The position numbers were made by a program, and so were the translations under genes. DNA of 52,692 bases from Spongiibacteraceae bacterium (GTDB lineage Bacteria; Pseudomonadota; Gammaproteobacteria; Pseudomonadales; Dasaniaceae): the NCBI GenBank assembly GCA_030621845.1, contig JAUXHA010000006.1, positions 1-52,692 of the forward strand, written 5' to 3'. Of the stretch, positions 28,427 to 36,780 are shown piece by piece; position 1 is the stretch's first letter; each line of letters begins with the position of its first letter. The notes beneath the pieces are model-generated. The model did no database searches and was not told the DNA's origin. It worked only from the letters and a program-made list of their open reading frames with translations.

Positions 28427-29080
28427 TTGTTTATTCATCATCGCGGCGATTACTGTGCAATTAATTGCGTTAATTAATCAGTGGTATCTCATTACTGGTC
28501 ATGTGTATCGACTCATGCCGTCACCTATAACACTTGTGCTTAGGGGCGGTGAGCGATTTTTTAATGCTTTTATAATAAGCATTGGCCCTTTGTATTAGCT
28601 GATCACGAATCTGCGCCAGGTAATTCAACACAGTCCAGGTGGGAAGTTATCTTATGACTAAAAGCTTTTAACAAGGCCTGAAAATGTGAAACTAAGCATA
28701 AACAGTGGCTTTACGTGCGATAGGTCACTAACCTCAGCGGTTTGGGTTTATACACATCTCTAATCAAAACAGGATTCTGATGCCCGGTCTCGTGATGCAA
28801 CCCCTGTATATGCATACAAAGCTTACAAGCTGTTGATAAATAAGAAGAAAATATATTGGTTAAAAAATAACCAGTTTGATCTGGGGATAGACTCTACTAG
28901 GGTTTTGGGCAGTATGGGTAATCTTATCCACTAACTTATCCACACAATTTGTGGATAACAGCAAAAGTAATAATATACAGCCCAAGTAATGCCTGCAGGA
29001 CCTGGGTCTGAAGAAAATAAATGGCCGGGTAAACTTTTTTGTCCGGTATCGCTAAGGTCAATGAAAGGGAGATAGTACTA
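28427..29080. other. Non-coding region with DnaA-box cluster (origin-like)
   Basis: No gene is seen in these 654 bp. Sites fitting the DnaA box TTATNCACA: 28748-28756 (TTATACACA), 28936-28944 (TTATCCACA) and 28950-28958 (same, inverted). One-mismatch boxes are at 28924-28932 and 28831-28839 (inverted). A very AT-rich stretch at about 28829-28872 lies beside them. A perfect palindrome GCAATTAATTGC (28457-28468) and an AATGCTT/AAGCATT inverted repeat (28563-28583) occur further left. This resembles an origin or DnaA-titration site; function is not shown. Confidence 0.5.
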
Positions 29081-29884
29081 ATGGAAACCGTTAATATAGA
29101 AACAGTGGCTAGCGGTGTCTGCACGCTGACGATGAACCGTCCTGAGGCGCGGAATGCCTTGTCGATGCAACTGATTGGTGAATTAACGACAGCTTTTCGA
29201 ACCCTGGACAATGACCGGGACTGTCGTGTCATCATCCTAACCGGAGCGGGTGCCAGTTTTTGTGCCGGAGCGGACTTGAAGCACAGTGATGGTGCGCCGG
29301 GTACGGAGGATATGACAACACTGGGCCTGGTTTATAAGACCCAGGAATACCTGGCCGAGTTGATGTTATCGATACGTGAATGTTCCAAACCGGTGATCGC
29401 TGCTATTAATGGTGCCGCAGTAGGCGGTGGTTTTGCCATGGCACTGGCTTGCGATATTTGCGTGGCAGCCTCGAATGCTACATTCGGCTCTGTCTTTATT
29501 AAGGTGGGCCTATCCTCCTGCGATGTTGGTACCAGTTATTTATTGCCGAGAATTGTCGGGGTAGCAAGAGCGGCTGAACTAATGTTAACGGGGCGTATTT
29601 TTGGGGCTGATGAGGCCCAAATGATTGGTTTGCTACATAAAGTAGAGGCTGCTGAGGATTTGTTGGCATCCGCAGTCAATACTGCCATGCTGATTGCAGA
29701 AAACAATGAATACGGTGTCTGGATGACCAAGAAGGGCTTATCGGCCAATCTTGATGCCCCCAGCTTGCGCCATGCCATGGAGCTTGAAAATCGCACCCAG
29801 GTACTGGGTTATTTTACCGGCAATATGGAGGAGGCGGTGGATGCCTTTGGCGAAGGTCGCAAGCCAAGCTGGAAGAAATTATAA
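29081..29884 (+). CDS. Enoyl-CoA hydratase/isomerase (crotonase) family protein
   Basis: A 267-residue crotonase. GASFCAGADL forms the first half of the oxyanion hole and AAINGAAVGGGFAMALACDI the second. At the usual second acidic site it has GLSSCDVGTSYLLPR, with Asp rather than Glu, as in several divergent EchA-type enzymes and dienoyl-CoA isomerases. It may therefore hydrate or isomerise a particular acyl-CoA. The ATG at 29081 follows GGGAGA; an upstream frame start at 29039 would run into the origin-like region. Confidence 0.87.
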   Translation: METVNIETVASGVCTLTMNRPEARNALSMQLIGELTTAFRTLDNDRDCRVIILTGAGASFCAGADLKHSDGAPGTEDMTTLGLVYKTQEYLAELMLSIRECSKPVIAAINGAAVGGGFAMALACDICVAASNATFGSVFIKVGLSSCDVGTSYLLPRIVGVARAAELMLTGRIFGADEAQMIGLLHKVEAAEDLLASAVNTAMLIAENNEYGVWMTKKGLSANLDAPSLRHAMELENRTQVLGYFTGNMEEAVDAFGEGRKPSWKKL

Positions 29885-29920
29885 CTTTCCCACTACATCA
29901 GTAAACCAGAAGGTATTTTT

Positions 29921-30544
29921 ATGAAGCAAGCATTCATCACCATGTTGACGATGCAAGATAGCATGAACAACAAGGTTCATCCGCAGTGGATCACCCAGCA
30001 TTTTGAGTGGTATCGGGCAATATGGATTGAGTGTGGTGAGTTGATTGATCACTACGGTTATAAATGGTGGAAGAAGCAAACTCCTGAAATGGACCAGGTT
30101 AAGCTTGAGGTTATTGATATCTGGCATTTTGGCATGAGTGCATTGTTTCAGGAGGGGCAATCCATCGATGAACTGGCAGCGAAAATGGTCAGCGAGCTCG
30201 AGGGGTATCATTATCAAGAGGTAGATGTGAGGATCGCTACCGAGGCGATGGCTACCGATACGCTTTTGCGAAAAAGCTTTTCTGTGCCCTTGTTCTGGGA
30301 CTTGATGAATTCCGTCTCAATGAACTTTGATGAGCTTTTTCGACAGTATGTGGGGAAGAATGTACTCAATTTCTTTCGCCAGGATCATGGCTACAAGGAT
30401 GGCAGCTATATCAAACAATGGCAGGGCAGGGAAGATAACGAGCACCTGGTGGAAATACTGGCGGAACTGGACAGCGATTCCAGTAGTTTTGGCGACCAGG
30501 TTTATCAATCCCTGCAACAACGCTATCAGCAACTGACGGGCTGA
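29921..30544 (+). CDS. dUTP diphosphatase, dimeric all-alpha type
   Basis: 207 residues of the dUTPase_2 / MazG-like all-alpha NTP pyrophosphatase superfamily, not the trimeric beta-fold Dut. The metal-binding set is Glu37 and Glu40 in WIECGELID, then Glu63 and Asp66 in LEVIDIWHF; YGYKWWKKQ is typical. It hydrolyses dUTP to dUMP, keeping uracil out of DNA. The next gene begins 8 bp after its stop, suggesting one transcript. Confidence 0.87.
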   Translation: MKQAFITMLTMQDSMNNKVHPQWITQHFEWYRAIWIECGELIDHYGYKWWKKQTPEMDQVKLEVIDIWHFGMSALFQEGQSIDELAAKMVSELEGYHYQEVDVRIATEAMATDTLLRKSFSVPLFWDLMNSVSMNFDELFRQYVGKNVLNFFRQDHGYKDGSYIKQWQGREDNEHLVEILAELDSDSSSFGDQVYQSLQQRYQQLTG

Positions 30545-30552
30545 ATACCATT

Positions 30553-31428
30553 ATGGAACAACAGCCCCCCCAGCACTTATCGACCAGCGCCCTGGCCAAG
30601 GAATTAGGTATCCCCTCGCAGCAATTGTTTGTCACGCTGAAGGATTTTAGCTGGATTCGGAAAGTGGATGATGGCTGGGTACTGACTAAAAAGGGTGAGT
30701 ACGAGGGCGGAGAATATATCCACAGCAAGCGTTATGGGCGCTATATCGTCTGGCCCCATGAGTTAACAGAGCATCCATTGTTTAAGGCAATGGAAGACGC
30801 CCGGACGGTATCTGCGACAGCGCTGGGTCGTCCCTGCGGTCTCACCGCGAGGGAGGTCAATCGCTTATTGGCCGAATTGGGCTGGATTAAACACGGCTTC
30901 CAGGGCTGGGAGCTGACCCCCCTGGGAGAAAAATGCGGTGGGGTACAGTTAGAAAATGACAACAGTGGTACTTTTTATGTGGTCTGGCCCTCCTCAGTGA
31001 GCGAGGATAAGTTACTGTCACGGCAGTTACAGTCAGGTCGGGGAGAAAACCAGGCAGTGGTGGGGCAGGCCGCCGATTTATTTGCAGGCAGCGAAGACAT
31101 GGTGGCCATGGACGGACACTCGCACAGTTGCCAGTCATTGCGCCAGGTCTGTCAGTGGTTATACCTTTCGGGCCTGGCCCATGCCTGCCAGCGTCGACTG
31201 CCCTGCGATGAGGATTTGTATGCCGATTTTTACCTGCCTCTGCAACAGCTATACATTGAATGCTGGAGCGAACAGGAAACCAGTAAGCAATTGAGTCAGC
31301 GGATGCGCCGTAAAGAGGTCTATCAGACACTTTCGCTACAGAGTATTGATATTGAGGCAGCTGATTATGAGCATCTCGACGAAGTATTGGTGCGGCACTT
31401 TCGCAAACTGGGGATACGGATTTATTGA
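30553..31428 (+). CDS. Tandem winged-helix protein with a PD-(D/E)XK nuclease-like C-terminus
   Basis: A 291-residue protein I cannot name. Residues 8-68 and 86-146 are two copies of one module: a helix-turn-helix-like stretch (SALAKELGIPSQQL; TALGRPCGLTAREV), a strand with GWVLT or GWELT, and an ending of IVWP or VVWP. The C-terminal 110 residues carry DGH (187-189), Asp225 in DFYLP, Glu236 in YIECW and Lys254 in RRKEVY, arranged like the D...ExK core of PD-(D/E)XK nucleases. DNA binding and cleavage are inferred. It lies 8 bp behind the dUTPase gene and overlaps the next gene by one base. Confidence 0.55.
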   Translation: MEQQPPQHLSTSALAKELGIPSQQLFVTLKDFSWIRKVDDGWVLTKKGEYEGGEYIHSKRYGRYIVWPHELTEHPLFKAMEDARTVSATALGRPCGLTAREVNRLLAELGWIKHGFQGWELTPLGEKCGGVQLENDNSGTFYVVWPSSVSEDKLLSRQLQSGRGENQAVVGQAADLFAGSEDMVAMDGHSHSCQSLRQVCQWLYLSGLAHACQRRLPCDEDLYADFYLPLQQLYIECWSEQETSKQLSQRMRRKEVYQTLSLQSIDIEAADYEHLDEVLVRHFRKLGIRIY

Positions 31429-31814
31429 TGAATAAGGCTTGGGTTATAGCGTTACTACTGGCAGTGAGTGTTGCCGTCGGTTGGTATCTTATGCTTGAAT
31501 CCAGTAAGTCCTCTCATTATCGCCTGCTACTGGTGAATAACAGCGACAGTGCTATTGACTCTGTTAGAGCCTTCGGCAGTGGAGCGGTTACTGATGTGGT
31601 GATTTCCTCACTCGCGCCGGGCCAGCAAACAGCAATCACTATTGCGATGAAGAACCAGGGGCAATTACGCTTTGAAGTGGTTCAGGGTTACAGCCGTATC
31701 GATGCCATTCTTGAGCAGGACGTGTCCCGATTGAGCCAGCAGTGGCAGAGCTTACAGGTCAATGATAATCACCATTTCATACTAAGCTACCAAAAGCCCG
31801 CATTAGCGGATTAG
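31428..31814 (+). CDS. Small membrane-anchored hypothetical protein
   Basis: 128 residues. An N-terminal hydrophobic helix (about 4-24) follows MNK and acts as signal anchor; the rest looks like one beta-rich periplasmic domain. No family recognised. Its ATG overlaps the TGA of the nuclease-like gene (ATGA-type coupling), so the two are probably translated together. Its tail overlaps the convergent phhB by 12 bp. Confidence 0.65.
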   Translation: MNKAWVIALLLAVSVAVGWYLMLESSKSSHYRLLLVNNSDSAIDSVRAFGSGAVTDVVISSLAPGQQTAITIAMKNQGQLRFEVVQGYSRIDAILEQDVSRLSQQWQSLQVNDNHHFILSYQKPALAD

Positions 31815-32093
31815 CTTATCGATGGCTGCCTGCATGGTAAAATCCCGTTCGCTGACACCGCCGACTTCATGGGTGGTGAGATAGATATCTACTGTTCTAT
31901 AGACATTGGCCCATTCGGGATGATGATTGGCCTTTTCGGCGAGCAGGGCAATCTGGGTAATGAAACCAAAGGCGTGGACAAAGTCTTCAAATACCAGTCG
32001 GCGGTAGAGCTTGTTATCAAGCCACTGCCATTGTGTGTCGTCGCCCAGGCGTTGTAGGCTTTGTTGTTCAGTGAACAGCTCTAAAACACTCAT
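31803..32093 (-). CDS. phhB: Pterin-4a-carbinolamine dehydratase
   Basis: A 96-residue PCD/DCoH protein. The conserved core is NHHPEWANVY (His57, His58) followed by THEVGG (His75) and an aromatic/Asp pair. It dehydrates 4a-hydroxytetrahydropterin, usually recycling the cofactor of phenylalanine hydroxylase; no phhA is visible here. The start at 32093 (AGGACA upstream) overlaps the trmA stop as ATGA, so it is probably coupled to trmA. Confidence 0.9.
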   Translation of the reverse strand: MSVLELFTEQQSLQRLGDDTQWQWLDNKLYRRLVFEDFVHAFGFITQIALLAEKANHHPEWANVYRTVDIYLTTHEVGGVSERDFTMQAAIDKLIR

Positions 32094-33184
32094 GCTATGT
32101 CCTTTGTTTTGCGTTTTAATATTACGCCACATTCAATATGGTCTGTATAGGGAAACTGGTCGAAAACAGCAAAGCGCTCAATGCGGTGGGTTTGACCCAG
32201 TTGCTGCAAGTTATTGTGCAGGGTTTCCGGGTTGCATGAAATATAAATAATATTGTCAAAACGCGAGACCCATTGCTCGGTGAGTGGATCCAGTCCGGCT
32301 CTGGGAGGGTCAACCAGTACCGTTGAAAATTGATAGCCATCGAGGTCTATTCCTTCAAGCCGCCGAAATTTTCTGACCCCGGCCAGCGCGCTTGAAAATT
32401 CCTCACTGGACATTCGAACGATACGAACATTGTCGATGTGATTGACGGTAAAATTGTGCAATGCTGACTTCACCGCAGTCTTGGATATTTCGGTGGCTAG
32501 TACTTGCTGGAAATTACTGGCCAGCACCGCGGTAAAGTTTCCATTGCCACAGTAGAGTTCCAGTAAGTCACCACCGAAATCCTCTGAATGTTGTAAAGCC
32601 CAGCCCAGCATTTTCTGGTTAATACCCGCATTGGGTTGGGTAAAGCTGCCCTCGTGTTGCCGGTATTGATAGCTTCTGCCATTGACCGTGAGTTGTTCGG
32701 TCACATAATCCTTATCAATAAGCAGTTTCTGTTTTTTGCTGCGACCAATAATCTGTGCGCTCAGGCTGACGCTAAGTTGTGCGGCCAGCTTTGACCAATG
32801 CTGATCCAGCTTCTTGTGGTAAATCAGTGTCACCAACGCTTCGCCACTGAGCGTGGTGAGGAATTCCAGTTGAAACAATTTATGTCGGAGTAAGGGATGC
32901 TGGTGTATTTGCTCAAGTATTGAGTGCATCAACTGGTTGATACGTTGCGAACCGATGGGAAAATCATCAACCCGGTAGGGCGATTGTGGTTGACCCGGTG
33001 GAAACATCACAAAGTAACTCTCATCGCCCTCGTGCCAGAGTTTAAATTCTGCCCGCATCCGGTAGTGAAGTACCTGGGAGGGAAAAATATCCAATTGCGC
33101 GAGGTCAAACTGCCGACGAATTTTCTCGACCTTTGTGGCCAATTGCTGTTGATAGTTATCGGGGTTTACGCGGTGCAGGGGCAT
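32090..33184 (-). CDS. trmA: tRNA (uracil-54-C5)-methyltransferase
   Basis: A 364-residue SAM-dependent enzyme that makes m5U54 (ribothymidine) in the T-loop of tRNA. LELYCGNGNF binds SAM; Cys317 in YISCNPETL is the nucleophile and Glu351 in HIECG the general base. It lacks the N-terminal TRAM domain and Fe-S cysteines of RlmC/RlmD, matching TrmA length. It is the first gene of a trmA-phhB pair and is divergent from galE. Confidence 0.95.
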   Translation of the reverse strand: MPLHRVNPDNYQQQLATKVEKIRRQFDLAQLDIFPSQVLHYRMRAEFKLWHEGDESYFVMFPPGQPQSPYRVDDFPIGSQRINQLMHSILEQIHQHPLLRHKLFQLEFLTTLSGEALVTLIYHKKLDQHWSKLAAQLSVSLSAQIIGRSKKQKLLIDKDYVTEQLTVNGRSYQYRQHEGSFTQPNAGINQKMLGWALQHSEDFGGDLLELYCGNGNFTAVLASNFQQVLATEISKTAVKSALHNFTVNHIDNVRIVRMSSEEFSSALAGVRKFRRLEGIDLDGYQFSTVLVDPPRAGLDPLTEQWVSRFDNIIYISCNPETLHNNLQQLGQTHRIERFAVFDQFPYTDHIECGVILKRKTKDIA

Positions 33185-33308
33185 GATAAAAAGTCGGTGT
33201 CAAAAGTGGTGCTTATTATAGTGAATTTCACCACTGAATGCTTTCGGCGTGCGATGGATTCTTTGACTACACTTAATGCTTAACAAACTCACCTTAAAGG
33301 ACTTTTCG

Positions 33309-34322
33309 ATGGCAATACTGGTAACGGGTGGGGCGGGTTATATTGGTAGTCACACTTGCATCGAGTTATTGGAAGCAGGTTATGATGTGGTTGTCGTCGA
33401 TAATCTGTCCAATAGCCGAAAAGAAGCCATTCGACGGGTTGAAGAGATTAGCGGAAAAACCATAGCCTTCCATCCAGTGGATATCTGTGACCGGGTTGGG
33501 CTGGCTTCCGTGTTTGGGCGCTATGATATTGAAGCGGTGGTTCACTTTGCCGGTTTGAAAGCGGTGGGTGAATCGGTGTCCCAGCCGCTGCGGTACTACC
33601 ATAATAATGTTCACGGTACCCTGCGTCTGTGTGAGGCGATGCGAGAGCATGCGGTGTTTAACCTGGTGTTCAGTTCATCGGCAACCGTTTATGGCGACCC
33701 TGCCAGTGTGCCCATCAATGAAAGCTTTCCGCTGTCAGCGACCAATCCCTATGGGCGCTCCAAGTTAATGGTAGAGGAGATTTTACGGGATTTGCATACT
33801 TCAGATCCGCGCTGGAACACAATCCTGTTACGTTATTTCAACCCGGTGGGAGCCCATAAAAGTGGCCGCATCGGCGAGGATCCTAATGGTATTCCCAATA
33901 ACCTGATGCCTTATATTACCCAGGTCGCGGTGGGCAAACTTGAACAATTATCGGTGTTCGGTGACGATTACCCTACCGTCGACGGCACTGGCGTACGCGA
34001 TTATATTCATGTGGTTGATTTGGCGAAAGGTCATATTAAAGCGGTAGAAAAGCTAAAGAAAAAGCCAGGCGCAGTGGCTTACAATTTAGGTACCGGGCAG
34101 GGTTATTCGGTGTTGCAAATGATTGCAGCATTTGAAAAAGCCAGCGGCCAGAGGGTTGCTTACCAGATTGTCGGTCGTCGCCCGGGTGATGTGGCGAGTT
34201 GTTATGCTGACCCTGAACTGGCGGCCACCGCCCTGGGTTGGAAAGCTGAACTCGATGTGGATGCCATGGCCCGTGACAGCTGGCGTTGGCAGAGTAATAA
34301 CCCCGAGGGTTATCCTGTTTAA
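33309..34322 (+). CDS. galE: UDP-glucose 4-epimerase
   Basis: A 337-residue extended SDR interconverting UDP-glucose and UDP-galactose for surface polysaccharide. [10 protein letters not shown] binds [12 protein letters not shown] and YGRSK hold the catalytic Ser, Tyr and Lys; the [10 protein letters not shown] segment is typical. The ATG at 33309 follows AAAGGA; an upstream frame start at 33276 adds 11 unrelated residues. It shares a TTAA stop with the convergent ybiB. Confidence 0.95.
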   Translation: MAILVTGGAGYIGSHTCIELLEAGYDVVVVDNLSNSRKEAIRRVEEISGKTIAFHPVDICDRVGLASVFGRYDIEAVVHFAGLKAVGESVSQPLRYYHNNVHGTLRLCEAMREHAVFNLVFSSSATVYGDPASVPINESFPLSATNPYGRSKLMVEEILRDLHTSDPRWNTILLRYFNPVGAHKSGRIGEDPNGIPNNLMPYITQVAVGKLEQLSVFGDDYPTVDGTGVRDYIHVVDLAKGHIKAVEKLKKKPGAVAYNLGTGQGYSVLQMIAAFEKASGQRVAYQIVGRRPGDVASCYADPELAATALGWKAELDVDAMARDSWRWQSNNPEGYPV

Positions 34323-35311
34323 ATTCTGTCGCGATTACGCTCTTGCCAGTACTGCGTGGCGAGTGTCAAGGCCTCTTGCTGTGACTTGGCTTTTCCCAGT
34401 AAGCACAGGGCAATCGCAGCAGTGCCAATGATGGCGTTGTGGCCGTAATTATCCTCACTGCTACCACGCCAGACTTTAATCAGCTGATCGGGATCCAGTT
34501 TCTCCGGTTGCGGCTGGCGCCCCTGTAGTAAGCGCGGCCAGTGCTCTTCGAATGTTTTTCCGTTTTCTACACGTTTAACCGTGCAATCCGCTTCGGGTCT
34601 TCTTTCTATCTCACCACCTTCTCCCTTAAATACGGCCGCACTGGCTTGTCCTAAATCCAGCGCTGCCTGTTGGTGGTTATGGCCGTAGGCAGGGTGAAAA
34701 ATACTTTGCATGGAGCAGGGCGCTGCAAGTGGATTAAGCAGCCGTGACAGGGTATGGACAGGAGAGCGCAAGCCCAATTGGCTGCGCAAATTAATAATCT
34801 GTTGCAGTTCAGGACAAAAGTGCTGCAGTGGCATGAAACTGAACTGTGTAGTATCCAGTTGCTCGCTGACTTGCTGCCAGTCAGTGGCCGTGGCGATGCC
34901 TAATTGGGCCAGCACTTGTTCGGTATACAGGCGGCCAGCGGTATGACCGCCAGCGCCGTGCATAACAATACGGATGCCCTGATCAGCGAGCATAAAACAG
35001 GCGAGAAGATACCAGGGCAGCTGACGTTTTTTGCCGGCGTAACTGGACCAGTCGAGATCTACCGGTATGGGCGCAGCGGGTGGGCTGATTTTTGCCCTTA
35101 CCGCGCTGACAAAACCACTGAGCTCCAGATGACTCTCTTCTTTTACCCGCAGTAGCATTAAGAAGGCGCCAATTTGTACCGGCTCTGCCTCGCCATTCAA
35201 AATCATTCGCATCGACTCAAAGGCTTCCTCCCTATCCAGGGAGCGCGATCCGGTTTTACCTTTACCAAGGATGCGGACGAAACGAGCGAAGGGGTGTTCG
35301 GTATCAGTCAT
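34319..35311 (-). CDS. ybiB: YbiB-type protein related to anthranilate phosphoribosyltransferase
   Basis: A 330-residue glycosyltransferase family 3 fold protein. The N-terminal helical domain contains [10 protein letters not shown] and [20 protein letters not shown]. The PRPP-binding part is degenerate compared with TrpD, as in YbiB, a nucleic-acid-binding relative without shown transferase activity. It begins just upstream of tusE's end in the tus block (14-bp gap), probably at the end of the same transcript. Confidence 0.85.
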   Translation of the reverse strand: MTDTEHPFARFVRILGKGKTGSRSLDREEAFESMRMILNGEAEPVQIGAFLMLLRVKEESHLELSGFVSAVRAKISPPAAPIPVDLDWSSYAGKKRQLPWYLLACFMLADQGIRIVMHGAGGHTAGRLYTEQVLAQLGIATATDWQQVSEQLDTTQFSFMPLQHFCPELQQIINLRSQLGLRSPVHTLSRLLNPLAAPCSMQSIFHPAYGHNHQQAALDLGQASAAVFKGEGGEIERRPEADCTVKRVENGKTFEEHWPRLLQGRQPQPEKLDPDQLIKVWRGSSEDNYGHNAIIGTAAIALCLLGKAKSQQEALTLATQYWQERNRDRI

Positions 35312-35325
35312 GCGGGGTTAGGACC

Positions 35326-35658
35326 TTAAAGACAGTTATCGGGTCTGGGTAGTCCGGCAATTTTACTGGCGAGTTTGGCCGGGCTGCCGGGAAACAATTT
35401 CAGCAAATAAATGCTGCGCGCTTTTTCTGGAGCAAGTTCCTGTGCGATAAATTTTACCAGTGGTCTCATCGCCGGTGACAGTTGATAGTTTTGGTAAAAA
35501 CGCCGTAACAAGTTGATTATTTCCCAGTGTAATTCTGTGAGCTGGATATTCTCTTGCTGCGCTAGCATGATGGCGACTTGTTCACTCCAGTCGTCAAGGT
35601 CGGTTAAAAAACCTTCCTTATCGGTGCCGATACTGTTGCCATTGATGATAAGGCTCAT
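35326..35658 (-). CDS. tusE: Sulfurtransferase TusE (DsrC family)
   Basis: 110 residues, with the conserved penultimate Cys109 (GLPRPDNCL) that accepts persulfide from TusBCD and passes it to MnmA for 2-thiouridine in tRNA. The second DsrC cysteine is absent, which fits TusE rather than DsrC. TELHWEIINLLRRFY is the family helix. It follows tusB by one base. Confidence 0.93.
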   Translation of the reverse strand: MSLIINGNSIGTDKEGFLTDLDDWSEQVAIMLAQQENIQLTELHWEIINLLRRFYQNYQLSPAMRPLVKFIAQELAPEKARSIYLLKLFPGSPAKLASKIAGLPRPDNCL

Positions 35659-35659
35659 G

Positions 35660-35953
35660 TTAATACCAGCTTTGAACAGGGCTGTGCTGCACAGTTAAGT
35701 CAACAAACTGCTTATCGTTAATGCGCTTGATAGAGCCGGTATCCATTGCGCTTAACCCCCTGGCCTCTATGTCGGCAATGAGCGCATACACTAATGGCCG
35801 GTTTTGTAGCAGGGCGGCGTACGGTGAATTTACTAGCGCGCCATAGACGGCATCTTCTATCAACAACAAGCCGTCACCAGGCCTGAAGACACGAAGGCAA
35901 TCCTTCAGGCACTGGGTCTGGTCGGGCGATTTATTAACGATATGCAAGGTCAT
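35660..35953 (-). CDS. tusB: Sulfurtransferase complex subunit TusB
   Basis: 97 residues. MTLHIVNKSP and GLLLIEDAVYGAL match TusB, the DsrH-like subunit of the TusBCD hexamer. No catalytic cysteine is expected in this subunit. It lies between tusC and tusE, the standard order. Confidence 0.9.
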   Translation of the reverse strand: MTLHIVNKSPDQTQCLKDCLRVFRPGDGLLLIEDAVYGALVNSPYAALLQNRPLVYALIADIEARGLSAMDTGSIKRINDKQFVDLTVQHSPVQSWY

Positions 35954-35979
35954 GATAATAAGGTCTGCATGATAGTTCC

Positions 35980-36342
35980 CTAGAAGCTCAACACAGTATC
36001 AAAGCGTGCAATAAAATCACCAAGTTCATCGGCGGCCAGTGGTTTCACTGCAACAACAAAATGATCGTGCGACAGTTGCCGTTGTTGCATGGCATCGGCA
36101 TCAATATAGAGTTCAGTCAGTTCATAGAGGGGAAAGGCGGAAATCACCTTGCTGTGATTTTTTTGTTTGATTCCGGCGCTGTCCTGTTGATCCAGTAATT
36201 GCCAGACACCATCGCCGATAAATAACATAGCCAGTGGCTGCTCAAAGACTGCAGCGGTCAGCGCAACATCCAGCGCTTCACGGGCCAGGGCATTGCCATA
36301 GGGCGGTTTTCGGCAAACGATGAGGGTACGCTTAGGGGCCAA
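35980..36342 (-). CDS. tusC: Sulfurtransferase complex subunit TusC
   Basis: 120 residues of the DsrF-like family: an N-terminal strand, PPYGNALAREALDVALTAA and LLFIGDGVW-like segment (here MLFIGDGVW). It forms the core of TusBCD. Its start overlaps the tusD end by 11 bp, indicating translational coupling. Confidence 0.9.
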   Translation of the reverse strand: MAPKRTLIVCRKPPYGNALAREALDVALTAAVFEQPLAMLFIGDGVWQLLDQQDSAGIKQKNHSKVISAFPLYELTELYIDADAMQQRQLSHDHFVVAVKPLAADELGDFIARFDTVLSF

Positions 36343-36724
36343 AGGTGATTACCCGGTCAGAATGTATGTTGGCGTCTATCAGTTGGCCTAAACCTGAAAT
36401 GGAAAAATTGGCTGCCAGGTTGGCCGCAGATTGTTCATAGCGCTCGGCTTCGTCGCTATCAATGACGCCACGTTTAAGGGCGCTGGCAATACAGACCACC
36501 AGGTCAATATCATGTTGTGCAGCTAAAGCCGACCATTGCGCGGGGATGTTGGGCTCGTCCTGTGGCGGGCACGACAGTTGATTGCCACAATAAACGCCGT
36601 CATGGTAAAAGAAAATCCGGTACAAGCTGTGTCCTGATTCCAGTGTTGCTTCGGCAAAGCGATGAGCGGTGCCTACCGATTGGCTGGAATAGGGTGAGCC
36701 GAGGATGAGTAGAGAAAATTGCAT
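36332..36724 (-). CDS. tusD: Sulfurtransferase complex subunit TusD
   Basis: 130 residues of the DsrE-like family. Cys78 in VVCIASALKRG is the persulfide-carrying residue, at the same position as in the E. coli protein; FFYHDGVYCGN is conserved. The ATG at 36724 is used rather than an in-frame TTG one codon earlier. It is the first gene of tusDCBE-ybiB, with a terminator just upstream ending yccA. Confidence 0.92.
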   Translation of the reverse strand: MQFSLLILGSPYSSQSVGTAHRFAEATLESGHSLYRIFFYHDGVYCGNQLSCPPQDEPNIPAQWSALAAQHDIDLVVCIASALKRGVIDSDEAERYEQSAANLAANFSISGLGQLIDANIHSDRVITFGP

Positions 36725-36733
36725 CAATAAAAA

Positions 36734-36762
36734 CTAAAAAGCCCCGAGCAGTACGGGGCTTT
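36734..36762 (-). terminator. Rho-independent terminator after yccA
   Basis: On the minus strand, AGCCCCG-7 bases-CGGGGCT is followed by TTTTTAG. It sits between yccA and tusD and should separate the two transcripts. A T-run also exists on the plus side (TTTTCT), so it may act both ways. Confidence 0.8.
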
Positions 36763-36780
36763 TCTATTCCCTGGTAAACG

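Noticed and set aside
28563-28583. AATGCTT/AAGCATT inverted repeat as the meaB terminator
   Set aside because: The stem is AT-rich and not followed by a T-run; kept only as part of the origin-like region.
28427-29080. CRISPR or phage attachment site in the long gap
   Set aside because: No regularly spaced repeats, tRNA or integrase; the visible motifs are DnaA-box-like.
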